Shown here one piece after another: positions 42,253 through 50,214 of a stretch of DNA of 64,000 nt. The stretch comes from Nitratireductor pacificus pht-3B (lineage in GTDB: Bacteria; Pseudomonadota; Alphaproteobacteria; Rhizobiales; Rhizobiaceae), in NCBI RefSeq assembly GCF_000300335.1, contig NZ_AMRM01000008.1, forward strand, positions 1-64,000. Reading direction: 5' to 3'. Below the pieces are notes generated by a model. It saw nothing but the letters and a program-made list of their open reading frames with translations. It had not been told where the DNA came from and searched no databases. The position numbers were made by a program, and so were the translations under genes. How positions within the stretch are numbered: position 1 is the first letter of the stretch; each line of letters opens with the position of its first letter.

Positions 42253-42891
42253 TTGCTGATCGCCATCGACGGACCTGCAGCCTCCGGCAAGGGCACGCTG
42301 GCCCGCAGGCTGGCCGCCCATTACGGGCTGCGCCACCTCGACACCGGGCTGACCTATCGCGGCGTGGCCAAGACCCTGCTCGACACCGGCCGGCCGCTCG
42401 ACGACGAGGCGGTTGCCGAAGAAGCGGCGCGGGCGCTCGATCTCGGCGCGCTCGACCGCGCGGTCCTCTCGGCGCATGGCATCGGCGAGGCGGCGTCGAA
42501 GGTCGCGGTGATGCCCTCGGTGCGCCGGGTCCTGGTCGACAAGCAGCGCGCCTTCGCCGCCGCGCCGCCCGGCGCCGTGCTCGACGGGCGCGACATCGGC
42601 ACGGTGGTCTGTCCCGATGCCGACGTAAAACTCTATGTCATCGCCACCGCCGCGGTGCGCGCCACCCGCCGCTGGCGCGAGATCGAGGCCGCGGGCGGTA
42701 GCGCCGACTACGCCGGAATCCTGGCCGATATCGAGCGGCGCGACGCGCGCGACACGGAACGCGCGGCAAGCCCGATGCGGCCCGCCGAAGACGCCCACTT
42801 GCTCGATACGAGCGAAATGGATATAGAGACGGCGTTCCGGGCGGCCTCAGCCGTCATCGACGCCAGGCGCGCCGAACGGGACGCGAACTGA
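42253..42891 (+). CDS. cmk: Cytidylate kinase (CMP/dCMP kinase)
   Basis: 212 aa from TTG 42253, which has AGGAG 6 nt upstream and gives the family N-terminus '[21 protein letters not shown]'. The in-frame ATG at 42214 lacks a ribosome site. P-loop [12 protein letters not shown]-binding region '[12 protein letters not shown]', '[20 protein letters not shown]', Arg-rich LID '[20 protein letters not shown]'. It phosphorylates CMP and dCMP with ATP. The aroA-cmk-rpsA order is conserved in many proteobacteria. Confidence 0.93.
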   Translation: MLIAIDGPAASGKGTLARRLAAHYGLRHLDTGLTYRGVAKTLLDTGRPLDDEAVAEEAARALDLGALDRAVLSAHGIGEAASKVAVMPSVRRVLVDKQRAFAAAPPGAVLDGRDIGTVVCPDADVKLYVIATAAVRATRRWREIEAAGGSADYAGILADIERRDARDTERAASPMRPAEDAHLLDTSEMDIETAFRAASAVIDARRAERDAN

Positions 42892-43032
42892 AGAACCGCC
42901 TGCCTCGCATTCTCATGCGCCGGATCAGCCGCTTCGCGGCTCCAGAGCGATCCGCTCGGATGCATGGCAGGTGAAACGCAACACGAACCACCGGCGCCGC
43001 CCCGATCCAGAAGGGGCAATTCAGGAGCATCA

Positions 43033-44739
43033 ATGTCAGAACTCAATCCGTCTCGCGATGATTTCGCGAGCCTTCTCGAAGAATCCTTCTCCGAACGCGA
43101 CGCCACCGAAGGCGCCGTCGTCAAGGGCGTCGTCACCGCCATCGAAAAGGACATGGCGATCATCGACGTCGGCCTGAAGGTCGAGGGCCGCGTGCCGCTG
43201 AAGGAATTCGGCGCGAAGGGCAAGGACTCCGACCTCAAGGTCGGCGACGAAGTCGAAGTCTATGTCGAGCGCATCGAGAACGCGCTGGGCGAGGCCATGC
43301 TGTCGCGCGACAAGGCGCGCCGCGAGGAAAGCTGGGTCAAGCTGGAAGTCAAGTTCGCCAATGGCGAGCGCGTCGAGGGCTTCATCTTCAACCAGGTCAA
43401 GGGCGGCTTCACCGTCGATCTGGACGGCGCCGTGGCGTTCCTGCCGCGTTCGCAGGTGGACATCCGCCCGATCCGCGACGTCACCCCGCTGATGCACACC
43501 CCGCAGCCCTTCGAAATCCTCAAGATGGACAAGCGCCGCGGCAACATCGTCGTGTCCCGCCGCACGGTTCTCGAAGAGAGCCGCGCCGAGCAGCGCTCCG
43601 AGATCGTCCAGAACCTCGAAGAGGGTCAGGTGGTCGAAGGCGTGGTCAAGAACATCACCGATTACGGTGCGTTCGTCGACCTCGGCGGCATCGACGGCCT
43701 GCTGCACGTCACCGACATGGCATGGCGCCGCGTCAACCATCCGACCGAGATCCTCAACATCGGTCAGACGGTCAAGGTGCAGATCATCCGCATCAACCAG
43801 GAAACGCACCGCATCTCGCTGGGCATGAAGCAGCTCGAGGCCGATCCGTGGGACGGCATCGGCGGCAAGTACCCGCTCGGCAAGAAGGTTCTGGGCCGCG
43901 TCACCAACATCACCGACTACGGCGCGTTCGTCGAGCTGGAGCCGGGCATCGAGGGCCTGATCCACGTTTCGGAAATGTCCTGGACGAAGAAGAACGTCCA
44001 TCCGGGCAAGATCCTGTCGACGACGCAGGAAGTCGAAGTGGTGGTGCTCGAGGTGGATCCGGTCAAGCGCCGCATCTCGCTGGGCCTCAAGCAGACGCTG
44101 GAAAACCCGTGGGAAGCCTTCGCGCGCACCCATTCGGCGGGCTCCGTCGTCGAGGGCGAGGTCAAGAACAAGACCGAGTTCGGCCTGTTCATCGGCCTGG
44201 AAGGCGACGTGGACGGCATGGTCCATCTGTCGGATCTCGACTGGAACCGTCCGGGCGAGCAGGTGATCGAGGAGTATAACCGCGGCGACGTGGTGCAGGC
44301 GCAGGTTCTCGACGTCGACGTCGAGAAGGAGCGCATCTCGCTCGGCATCAAGCAGCTCGGCCGCGACGCCATCGGCGAGGCCGCAGCCTCCGGCGATCTG
44401 CGCAAGGGCGCCATCGTCACCTGCGAGGTCACCGCCGTCAAGGATGGTGGACTCGAGGTCAAGCTGGTCGATCACGACGTCGATGCCTTCATCAAGCGCA
44501 ACGACCTGTCGCGCGACCGCGACGAGCAGCGCCCCGAGCGTTTCTCGGTCGGTCAGAAGGTCGATGCCCGCGTCACCATGTTCGACAAGAAGACGCGCAA
44601 GATCAGCGTTTCGATCAAGGCGCTGGAAATCGCCGAAGAGAAGGAAGCGGTTGCCCAGTACGGCTCGACCGACTCCGGCGCTTCGCTCGGCGACATTCTC
44701 GGTGCCGCGCTGAAGAAGCAGGGCGGCGACGACGAATAA
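43033..44739 (+). CDS. rpsA: 30S ribosomal protein S1
   Basis: 568 aa from ATG 43033 (AGGAG 7 nt upstream). It contains six S1 RNA-binding domains. The clearest are 'GQVVEGVVKNITDYGAFVDLGGIDGLLHVTDM', 'GKKVLGRVTNITDYGAFVELEPGIEGLIHVSEM' and 'GSVVEGEVKNKTEFGLFIGLEGDVDGMVHLSDL' type repeats in the centre. Repeats 1-2 bind the ribosome, 3-6 bind mRNA. A 141-bp gap after cmk may carry its own promoter and S1 autoregulatory leader. An intrinsic terminator follows 28 bp after the stop. Codon use is strongly biased, as expected for a highly expressed gene. Confidence 0.97.
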   Translation: MSELNPSRDDFASLLEESFSERDATEGAVVKGVVTAIEKDMAIIDVGLKVEGRVPLKEFGAKGKDSDLKVGDEVEVYVERIENALGEAMLSRDKARREESWVKLEVKFANGERVEGFIFNQVKGGFTVDLDGAVAFLPRSQVDIRPIRDVTPLMHTPQPFEILKMDKRRGNIVVSRRTVLEESRAEQRSEIVQNLEEGQVVEGVVKNITDYGAFVDLGGIDGLLHVTDMAWRRVNHPTEILNIGQTVKVQIIRINQETHRISLGMKQLEADPWDGIGGKYPLGKKVLGRVTNITDYGAFVELEPGIEGLIHVSEMSWTKKNVHPGKILSTTQEVEVVVLEVDPVKRRISLGLKQTLENPWEAFARTHSAGSVVEGEVKNKTEFGLFIGLEGDVDGMVHLSDLDWNRPGEQVIEEYNRGDVVQAQVLDVDVEKERISLGIKQLGRDAIGEAAASGDLRKGAIVTCEVTAVKDGGLEVKLVDHDVDAFIKRNDLSRDRDEQRPERFSVGQKVDARVTMFDKKTRKISVSIKALEIAEEKEAVAQYGSTDSGASLGDILGAALKKQGGDDE

Positions 44740-44767
44740 GTCTCAGCGCCCAGGCGTGAAACGAGAA

Positions 44768-44810
44768 GCCCCGCCGGCCAGTTCATCCTGGCCGGCGGGG
44801 CATTTTCTTT
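44768..44810 (+). terminator. Intrinsic terminator of rpsA
   Basis: Perfect 14-bp GC-rich stem GCCCCGCCGGCCAG/CTGGCCGGCGGGGC with a 6-nt loop, followed by ATTTTCTTT. Confidence 0.93.
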
Positions 44811-44843
44811 GTGTATCTACGGTCGTGCGGGGCCGCTTCCGCC

Positions 44844-45299
44844 TCACAGGGTGCTGGCGAACTCCTCCAGCAGCTGCGGGAAGGCCTCGACCGGCGGAAA
44901 GCGTTCGTAACGATGGCGGGCCGGCGTTTCCACCCAGGGCAGCTTGTCCACCGTCATCGTCTCGATGAAGGGGGTGCTCCAGGGCATGTCGTCGAACATG
45001 GTCGGACGCACATTGACGAAATCGTCGATGCCGGTGATCCGGGTGAACATCCACGACATGCACGAGGGGCAGCAATAGTGATCGAGCTGCGGTCCCTTGA
45101 TGCCGCCCTTGACCGGTTCGCCCTTCGTCACGCGGAACGCGGAGGGCGGGACCATCATCGTCAGGGAAAAGGCGCTGGAGCTCATGCGCTGGCACCCTCT
45201 GCAATGGCAGGCGGCCGTCATGATCGGCGGGGCCGAAATCTCGATGCCCACCGCGCCGCAGCGGCAGGCGCCGGAGATCGGAAGTCGGGGTTTTTCCAT
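44844..45299 (-). CDS. GFA family (Mss4-like fold) zinc protein
   Basis: 151 aa from ATG 45299 (AGGA upstream). Cys motifs of the GFA/Gfa-like domain: 'GACRCGAVGIEI' (about 10-21), 'AACHCRGCQRMSSSAFS' (about 29-45) and 'YCCPSCMSWMFTR' (about 75-87), which bind structural and exchangeable Zn2+. The family was named for glutathione-dependent formaldehyde-activating enzyme, but most members have no proven substrate. It is a stand-alone gene between the rpsA terminator and a divergent VOC gene. Confidence 0.85.
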   Translation of the reverse strand: MEKPRLPISGACRCGAVGIEISAPPIMTAACHCRGCQRMSSSAFSLTMMVPPSAFRVTKGEPVKGGIKGPQLDHYCCPSCMSWMFTRITGIDDFVNVRPTMFDDMPWSTPFIETMTVDKLPWVETPARHRYERFPPVEAFPQLLEEFASTL

Positions 45300-45467
45300 G
45301 GCTTGATCCTCTTTCGATGAAGGGCGGCGGCCCGGTGCGACCGCCCCTGCTTTTTAGAGCGGTCATCGCCCCGCGGGAATACGGTCTCGAGGGGGCGGGA
45401 GATTTTCTCCTGAGAAGACGTTATCCTTCGTCTATATTTCGCCTTCGGGTAGAAACGGAACATCCTC

Positions 45468-45830
45468 ATGAAACAGAAAGTCACCGGCATCGGCGGCCTG
45501 TTCTTTCGCGGGCGCGACCCGCAGGAACTGGCAAACTGGTATCAGGAGCATCTGGGCGTCGACAGCCTGTTCGACAGCGTGTGGAAACAGGAGGCCGGGC
45601 CGACCATCTACGGCCCGTTCTCGCACGACACCGAGTATTTCGGGCGGAAAGAGCAGCAATGGATGGTCAATTTCCGGGTGGGCGACCTCGATGCGATGAT
45701 CGCCCAGCTCAAGGCCGCCGGCATTGCCGTCGAGACCCGCGCCGAATGGGATTCGGAGGTGGGCCGCTTCGCCCGCATCCATGATCCGGAAGGAAACCCG
45801 ATCGAGCTGTGGGAGCCGGCGGGGTTCTAG
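45468..45830 (+). CDS. Single-domain VOC (glyoxalase/bleomycin-resistance fold) protein
   Basis: 120 aa from ATG 45468. Sequence 'KVTGIGGLFFRGRDPQELANWYQEHLGV' then 'WMVNFRVGDLDAMIAQLKAAGIAV' and 'GRFARIHDPEGNPIELWEPAGF'. The C-terminal Glu in 'IELWEP' is the usual metal ligand, but the first ligand position lacks His (GIGGLFF), so the metal site is incomplete in a monomer. These proteins dimerise and include many orphan enzymes. It is divergent from the GFA gene with a 168-bp gap. The substrate is unknown. Confidence 0.8.
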   Translation: MKQKVTGIGGLFFRGRDPQELANWYQEHLGVDSLFDSVWKQEAGPTIYGPFSHDTEYFGRKEQQWMVNFRVGDLDAMIAQLKAAGIAVETRAEWDSEVGRFARIHDPEGNPIELWEPAGF

Positions 45831-45912
45831 AGCGGTTGCGCGAAGCCTGTCGAACCACGCGGGCAGGATGGCGTGTGCAAAGGGTCAAATGCCCTGCGGC
45901 ACCCGCCTCCGC

Positions 45913-46116
45913 TCACCAGTGCGGCGGCTTGGTCACCGGCACGTCAGGCGTGGTCTGCTCTTCCAGGGCGAGGAAGCGGTCCGTCAGGCGGTCGAGCTTG
46001 GTCTGGAGCCGCTCCATCTCCCTCCATTGGCGCGTCAGCTCGGCGGAAAGCTCCTCGATGGTCTTTTCCTGCTCGGCGGCCAGCATTTCCAGCTTTGTCA
46101 GCCTGTCTTCTTCCAT
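45913..46116 (-). CDS. slyX: SlyX family protein
   Basis: 67 aa from ATG 46116 (MEEDRLTKLEML...), preferred over an upstream in-frame start that would extend it beyond the usual size of about 70 aa. It is one continuous amphipathic coiled coil (EQEKTIEELSAELTRQWREMERLQTKLDRL) with a short Pro-rich end (VPVTKPPHW) typical of SlyX. The function is not established. It is divergent from nupA, with about 165 bp between. Confidence 0.85.
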   Translation of the reverse strand: MEEDRLTKLEMLAAEQEKTIEELSAELTRQWREMERLQTKLDRLTDRFLALEEQTTPDVPVTKPPHW

Positions 46117-46281
46117 GGCCCCGCAGTCTCCGAATGTTGTGGCGCAGATCGGTCCGGAAATTGACAATCATGCCCGCTTTTGTCGAGAGTGTTTCCTCTG
46201 TATCCGTCCGCGGTTGGCATGGAACAACCCGCATGTTAGTTCATTGACCAAACGATAAAAAAACGGGGAAGCGGGCCGCCG

Positions 46282-47814
46282 ATGGCGCAAACGGCAATCG
46301 AGCTCAAAGGCATCAGCAAGAGCTTTGGCGCGGTTCACGCAAACCGCAACATCGACCTCAGGATCGAGGCCGGAACGATCCACGGCATCATCGGCGAGAA
46401 CGGCGCCGGCAAGTCGACGCTGATGTCGATCCTCTACGGTTTCTACCAGGCCGACCGGGGCCGCATCCAGGTGGGCGGCAAGCCCGTCACCATCAACACG
46501 CCGAGCGCTGCGATCGCGCTGGGCATCGGCATGGTCCATCAGCATTTCATGCTGGTCGAGAATTTCACCGTCCTGGAGAACGTCATCCTCGGCGCCGAGG
46601 GCGAGGCGCTGCTCAACACCTCGATCGCCAAGGCCCGCGCCGAGCTGGAACGGCTTGAGCGCGACTACGGGCTGGAGGTGGATCCCGACGCGGTGATCGA
46701 GGACCTGTCCGTCGGCCTGCAGCAGCGCGTCGAGATCCTCAAGGCGCTCTATCGGGGCGCCGAGATCCTCATCCTCGACGAACCGACCGGCGTGCTTACC
46801 CCGGCGGAGGCCGACCACCTGTTCCGCATCCTCAGGCAGCTGAAGGACGAGGGGAAGACCATCATCCTCATCACGCACAAGCTGCGCGAGATCATGGCCG
46901 TGACGGACAGCGTCTCGGTGATGCGCCAGGGGGCGATGGTGGCCACCCGCGCGACCGCCGGGACGACGGTGGAGGAACTGGCCGAGCTGATGGTCGGCCG
47001 CCGTGTCCTGCTGCATGTCGAGAAGGGCGAGGCCAGCCCCGGCGACGTGATCCTGTCCGTGAAGAACCTCACCGTGCGGGATTCGCGCGGTGTGGTCATG
47101 GTCGACGATGTCTCGCTCGACGTGCGGGCGGGCGAGATCGTCGGCATTGCCGGCGTGGCGGGCAACGGCCAGTCGCAGCTGCTCGACGCCATCACCGGCG
47201 TGCAGAAGGCCGTTTCCGGGACGGTGACGCTGGATGGCGCCCCCGTGGCGCTGACGGGCGAGGCGGACCCCGCCGACCTGCGCGAGCGGGGCATGGCGCA
47301 TGTGCCCGAGGACCGGCACCATGTGGGCCTCGTGCTGCCCTTCGAGGAGAACGAGAACGCCATGCTGGGCTATCACCGGCAGGCGAAATATCTGAAGGGC
47401 CCGTTCCTCGACATCGAGGCGATCCGCAACGACGCGCGCGAGAAGATCGAGAAATACGACATCCGCCCCGCCGACTGCCGGCTGAAGACGGCGAATTTCT
47501 CCGGCGGCAACCAGCAGAAGATCGTGCTCGCCCGCGAGATGGAGCAGGACCCGAAGGTGCTGATCGTCGGCCAGCCGACGCGTGGCGTCGATGTCGGCGC
47601 CATCGAGTTCATCCACAAACGGCTCATCGACATGCGCGACCAGGGCAAGGCGGTTCTGCTGGTCTCGGTCGAGCTGGACGAGATCCGCTCCCTGTCCGAC
47701 CGCATCCTCGTCATGTTCGCCGGGCGGATCGTCGGCGAGCGGGGGCCGGACGCGAGCGAGGGCGAGCTTGGCCTGCTGATGGCCGGCGTCGAGGAGAAGG
47801 AGGCCGCGGAATGA
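46282..47814 (+). CDS. nupA: Nucleoside ABC transporter, double ATPase subunit
   Basis: 510 aa with two fused nucleotide-binding domains (about 5-240 and 255-500), the RbsA/YufO-like layout of BMP-family nucleoside importers. First domain: Walker A 'GENGAGKSTLMSILYG', signature 'LSVGLQQRVEIL', Walker B 'ILILDEPTGVLTP'. The second has a degenerate P-loop 'GVAGNGQSQLLDAI', signature 'FSGGNQQKIVLAR' and 'LIVGQPTRGVDVG'. It works with NupB and NupC. No BMP-type binding protein is encoded in the window. The last codons (KEAAE stop) are duplicated at the far side of the restriction-modification insertion. Confidence 0.92.
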   Translation: MAQTAIELKGISKSFGAVHANRNIDLRIEAGTIHGIIGENGAGKSTLMSILYGFYQADRGRIQVGGKPVTINTPSAAIALGIGMVHQHFMLVENFTVLENVILGAEGEALLNTSIAKARAELERLERDYGLEVDPDAVIEDLSVGLQQRVEILKALYRGAEILILDEPTGVLTPAEADHLFRILRQLKDEGKTIILITHKLREIMAVTDSVSVMRQGAMVATRATAGTTVEELAELMVGRRVLLHVEKGEASPGDVILSVKNLTVRDSRGVVMVDDVSLDVRAGEIVGIAGVAGNGQSQLLDAITGVQKAVSGTVTLDGAPVALTGEADPADLRERGMAHVPEDRHHVGLVLPFEENENAMLGYHRQAKYLKGPFLDIEAIRNDAREKIEKYDIRPADCRLKTANFSGGNQQKIVLAREMEQDPKVLIVGQPTRGVDVGAIEFIHKRLIDMRDQGKAVLLVSVELDEIRSLSDRILVMFAGRIVGERGPDASEGELGLLMAGVEEKEAAE

Positions 47815-47815
47815 G
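47797..47815 (+). repeat. Direct repeat, left end of the restriction-modification insertion
   Basis: AAGGAGGCCGCGGAATGAG at the nupA stop. It recurs at 49060-49078 with two A/G differences; the last 13 bp are identical. It contains an AGGAGG ribosome site and the ATGA overlap. Confidence 0.85.
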
Positions 47816-49065
47816 ATCGGCGGACGATCTGCCCGTGGAAATTCAACAGTTGTACCAGGTATTCGACTGGCGAAACGCTGTTGCGATTCTATCGACGGTT
47901 CATTCGTCGGACTTCTCCGAGATACTTGATGTTCTTTCCAGGTTCCGCCTTCGCTATTCGGATGTTTCTCAAGGTGGAGGAAACAAGTCGCAGATCTCGA
48001 AGTTTATCGATTCCAACCTTTATGCGTCCGGTTGGAAGGAGGTGTCCTTTGATACAAAGTTCGTTGTCGACGGCACGGAGTATCCCTCACCGACGCACAG
48101 CGTCGACTGCTTCAAGGGAAAGATCGCGCTTGAAGTGGAATGGAACAACAAGGATCCGTTCTTCGACAGGGACCTCAACAATTTTCGCTTGCTTTATGAT
48201 CTCCGCATCGTTGATGTCGGCGTCATCGTAACACGAGCGACGTCGCTTCAAACGACGCTCACTGGGGTTGGCCGAGCCGCGACGACATTCGGCAAGGCTA
48301 CGACTCACACTGAAAAGCTCTATCCGAAGATAAGAGGTGGAGGCGCCGGTGGGTGCCCTGTGCTAGTCTTTGGAATCAAACCGGAGGCCTATGTCGATGA
48401 CCGATGACGTTCTTGATACCATCATCGACTTTTCGCAGCATCTACGCGGACGCAAGGTGAAAACCGTGCTGGCCGATCCTCCGTGGCGTTTTACGAATCG
48501 AACCGGAAAAGTGGCTCCCGAGCACAAGCGCCTCAGCCGCTACGGGACCATGACCACGGATGAGATTTGCCAACTCCCGGTCGTGGAGGCGCTCGCGCCG
48601 ACGGCGCATCTCTATCTATGGACGCCCAATGCCCTGTTGCCCGATGCGCTGAAGGTTATGGAAGCGTGGGGTTTCACCTACAAGACGAACATCATCTGGC
48701 ACAAGATCAGGAAGGATGGCGGCTCGGACGGTCGGGGGGTAGGGTTCTATTTTCGCAACGTTTCGGAATTGATTCTCTTCGGTGTAAGAGGCCCAAACGC
48801 GCGCACCTTGGCCGCCGGGCGCAGCCAGGTTAATTACATCGCTTCCAGAAAACGAGAACATTCCCGGAAGCCTGATGAACAGTATGACCTGATCGAGGCA
48901 TGTTCACCGGGTCCATACCTCGAAATGTTTGCGCGCGGCACGAGGCCCGGCTGGATATACTGGGGAAATCAGGCCAACGACGAATACGCTCCAACCTGGG
49001 ACACCTATTCATACAACTCTCGGAGTGACCCGGCTCCCGACAGGAAGGAGTCCTCCGTCAAAGAA
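47803..49065 (+). mobile_element. 1,263-bp restriction-modification cassette inserted in the nup operon
   Basis: The segment between the two direct repeats (counting one repeat copy) holds only the BglII-like endonuclease and MT-A70 methylase genes, has visibly lower GC than the flanks (many 60-base lines near 45-50%), and separates nupA from nupB, which are normally adjacent. No transposase, integrase or inverted terminal repeats are present. Removing exactly 1,263 bp rebuilds a nupA-nupB ATGA junction. Confidence 0.8.
47811..48407 (+). CDS. Type II restriction endonuclease, BglII/BstYI-like
   Basis: 198 aa; ATG 47811 overlaps the nupA stop and uses the AGGAGG in the nupA 3' end. Length is close to BglII (223) and BstYI (203). 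The active-site pattern Asp99-(8)-Glu108-Val-Glu110 in 'SVDCFKGKIALEVEWNNKD' matches the D-x8-E-x-Q arrangement of BglII, with Glu in place of Gln, and is followed by the family-like 'WNNKDPFFDRDLNNFRLLYDLRIVDVGVIVTR'. It should cut a GATC-containing site (RGATCY or a subset), inferred from the family. The overlap with the methylase by 11 bp supports a matched pair. GC is low compared with the flanks, indicating transfer. Confidence 0.8.
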   Translation: MRSADDLPVEIQQLYQVFDWRNAVAILSTVHSSDFSEILDVLSRFRLRYSDVSQGGGNKSQISKFIDSNLYASGWKEVSFDTKFVVDGTEYPSPTHSVDCFKGKIALEVEWNNKDPFFDRDLNNFRLLYDLRIVDVGVIVTRATSLQTTLTGVGRAATTFGKATTHTEKLYPKIRGGGAGGCPVLVFGIKPEAYVDDR

Positions 49066-49077
49066 GCCGCGGAATGA
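48397..49077 (+). CDS. MT-A70 family adenine-N6 DNA methyltransferase
   Basis: 226 aa from ATG 48397 (GGAGG 9 nt upstream; ATG 48391 is too close). Catalytic motif DPPW at residues 27-30 in 'KTVLADPPWRF', then 'HLYLWTPNALLPDALKVMEAWGF', 'NIIWHKIRKDGG', and 'SRKREHSRKPDEQYDLIEACSPGPYLEMFARGTRPGWIYWGNQ', the SAM-binding and target parts of the MT-A70 (IME4/M.MunI) group. It should protect host DNA from the upstream endonuclease by m6A. The C-terminal KEAAE is the same as the NupA C-terminus because both come from the flanking repeat. The stop overlaps nupB (ATGA). Confidence 0.85.
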   Translation: MTDDVLDTIIDFSQHLRGRKVKTVLADPPWRFTNRTGKVAPEHKRLSRYGTMTTDEICQLPVVEALAPTAHLYLWTPNALLPDALKVMEAWGFTYKTNIIWHKIRKDGGSDGRGVGFYFRNVSELILFGVRGPNARTLAAGRSQVNYIASRKREHSRKPDEQYDLIEACSPGPYLEMFARGTRPGWIYWGNQANDEYAPTWDTYSYNSRSDPAPDRKESSVKEAAE

Positions 49078-49078
49078 G
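49060..49078 (+). repeat. Direct repeat, right end of the restriction-modification insertion
   Basis: AAAGAAGCCGCGGAATGAG, matching 47797-47815 at 17 of 19 positions. The two changes convert AAGGAGG to AAAGAAG, which weakens the ribosome-binding site in front of nupB. Confidence 0.85.
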
Positions 49079-50213
49079 CGCGCCATACGCCAAGCTGCCG
49101 GCCTGGGCCGATTATGGGCTGATCCCGCTGATCAATCTCTGCGTCGCCTTCCTGGTCGCCGGGCTGGTGGTGATGCTGGTCGGCGAGAATCCGTTCCGCG
49201 CCGCCGCGATCCTGGTCGAGGGCGCGCTCGGGCGCGGCCAGAACATCGCCTACACGCTCTATTACGCGACCAGCTTCATCTTCACCGGCCTTGCGGTCGC
49301 CGTCGCCTTCCATTGCAGCCTGTTCAACATCGGCGGCGAGGGACAGGCCTATGTCGGCGGGCTGGGCGTCGCCGTGGTGTGCCTCGCCTTCGACAGCATC
49401 CTGCCCTGGTGGGTGGTGTTCCCGCTCGCCGTGGCGGGCGCGGCGCTGTTCGGTGCCGCCTGGGCGTTCATTCCCGCCTATTTCCAGGCGCGGCGCGGCT
49501 CGCACATCGTCATCACGACGATCATGTTCAACTTCATCGCCGCGAGCCTGATGGTCTACCTCTTGGTCAACGTGCTGAAGCCGGCCACCAGCCAGGCCCC
49601 TCAGACGCGCACCTTCCTCGAGGGCGGGCAACTGCCGAAGCTGAACTTCGTCCTCGAGGCGCTCGGCTTCTCCGTGCGCTCGGCGCCGTTCAACCTGTCG
49701 TTCCTGCTGGCGCTGCTCGCCGCTTTCCTGGTCTGGGTGCTGATCTGGCGGACGCGGCTCGGCTACGAGATCCGCATGCGCGGGTTCAGCCCGAAGGCGG
49801 CGCGCTATGCCGGTGTCAGCGACACGAAGATCGTCATCGTCGCCATGCTGATCTCCGGCGCGCTGGCCGGCATGATGGCGCTCAACCCGGTGATGGGAGA
49901 CCAGAACCGGCTGCAGATCGACTTCGTCACCGGCGCCGGCTTCGTCGGCATCGCCGTGGCGCTGATGGGCCGGTCGCACCCTGCCGGCATCGTGCCGGCG
50001 GCGATCCTGTTCGGCATGCTTTACCAGGGCGGCGCGGAACTCGCCTTCGAAATGCCCAACATCTCGCGCGACATGATCGTCATCATCCAGGGGCTGGTCA
50101 TCCTTTTCGCCGGCGCGCTGGAGCACATGTTCCGGCCGTCGGTGCAGGCGGCCATCGCCACCCTCAGCCCGCGCGCCGTCGGCGCCGAGGCGCGCCAGGG
50201 GGAGGGTGGCTGA
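49074..50213 (+). CDS. nupB: Nucleoside ABC transporter permease
   Basis: 379 aa, about 9-10 membrane helices of the BPD_transp_2 family (AI-2/ribose/nucleoside type). Landmarks: 'ALGRGQNIAYTLYYATSFIFTGLAVAVAFHCSLFNIGGEGQAYVGG' region, 'RRGSHIVITTIMFNFIAASLMVYLL', 'RMRGFSPKAARYAGVSDTKIVIVAMLISGALAGM'. It forms the channel together with NupC. ATG 49074 overlaps the methylase stop; ancestrally it must have overlapped nupA in the same way. With the ribosome site weakened, its translation probably depends on coupling to the methylase. Confidence 0.92.
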   Translation: MSAPYAKLPAWADYGLIPLINLCVAFLVAGLVVMLVGENPFRAAAILVEGALGRGQNIAYTLYYATSFIFTGLAVAVAFHCSLFNIGGEGQAYVGGLGVAVVCLAFDSILPWWVVFPLAVAGAALFGAAWAFIPAYFQARRGSHIVITTIMFNFIAASLMVYLLVNVLKPATSQAPQTRTFLEGGQLPKLNFVLEALGFSVRSAPFNLSFLLALLAAFLVWVLIWRTRLGYEIRMRGFSPKAARYAGVSDTKIVIVAMLISGALAGMMALNPVMGDQNRLQIDFVTGAGFVGIAVALMGRSHPAGIVPAAILFGMLYQGGAELAFEMPNISRDMIVIIQGLVILFAGALEHMFRPSVQAAIATLSPRAVGAEARQGEGG

Positions 50214-50214
50214 G

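Noticed and set aside
42892-43032. Riboswitch in front of rpsA
   Set aside because: The 141-bp leader shows no recognisable riboswitch core; S1 autoregulation is possible but not visible by eye.
47811-49077. Insertion as a transposon or phage fragment
   Set aside because: There is no transposase, integrase, phage gene or terminal inverted repeat; only the direct repeats and the two R-M genes are present.
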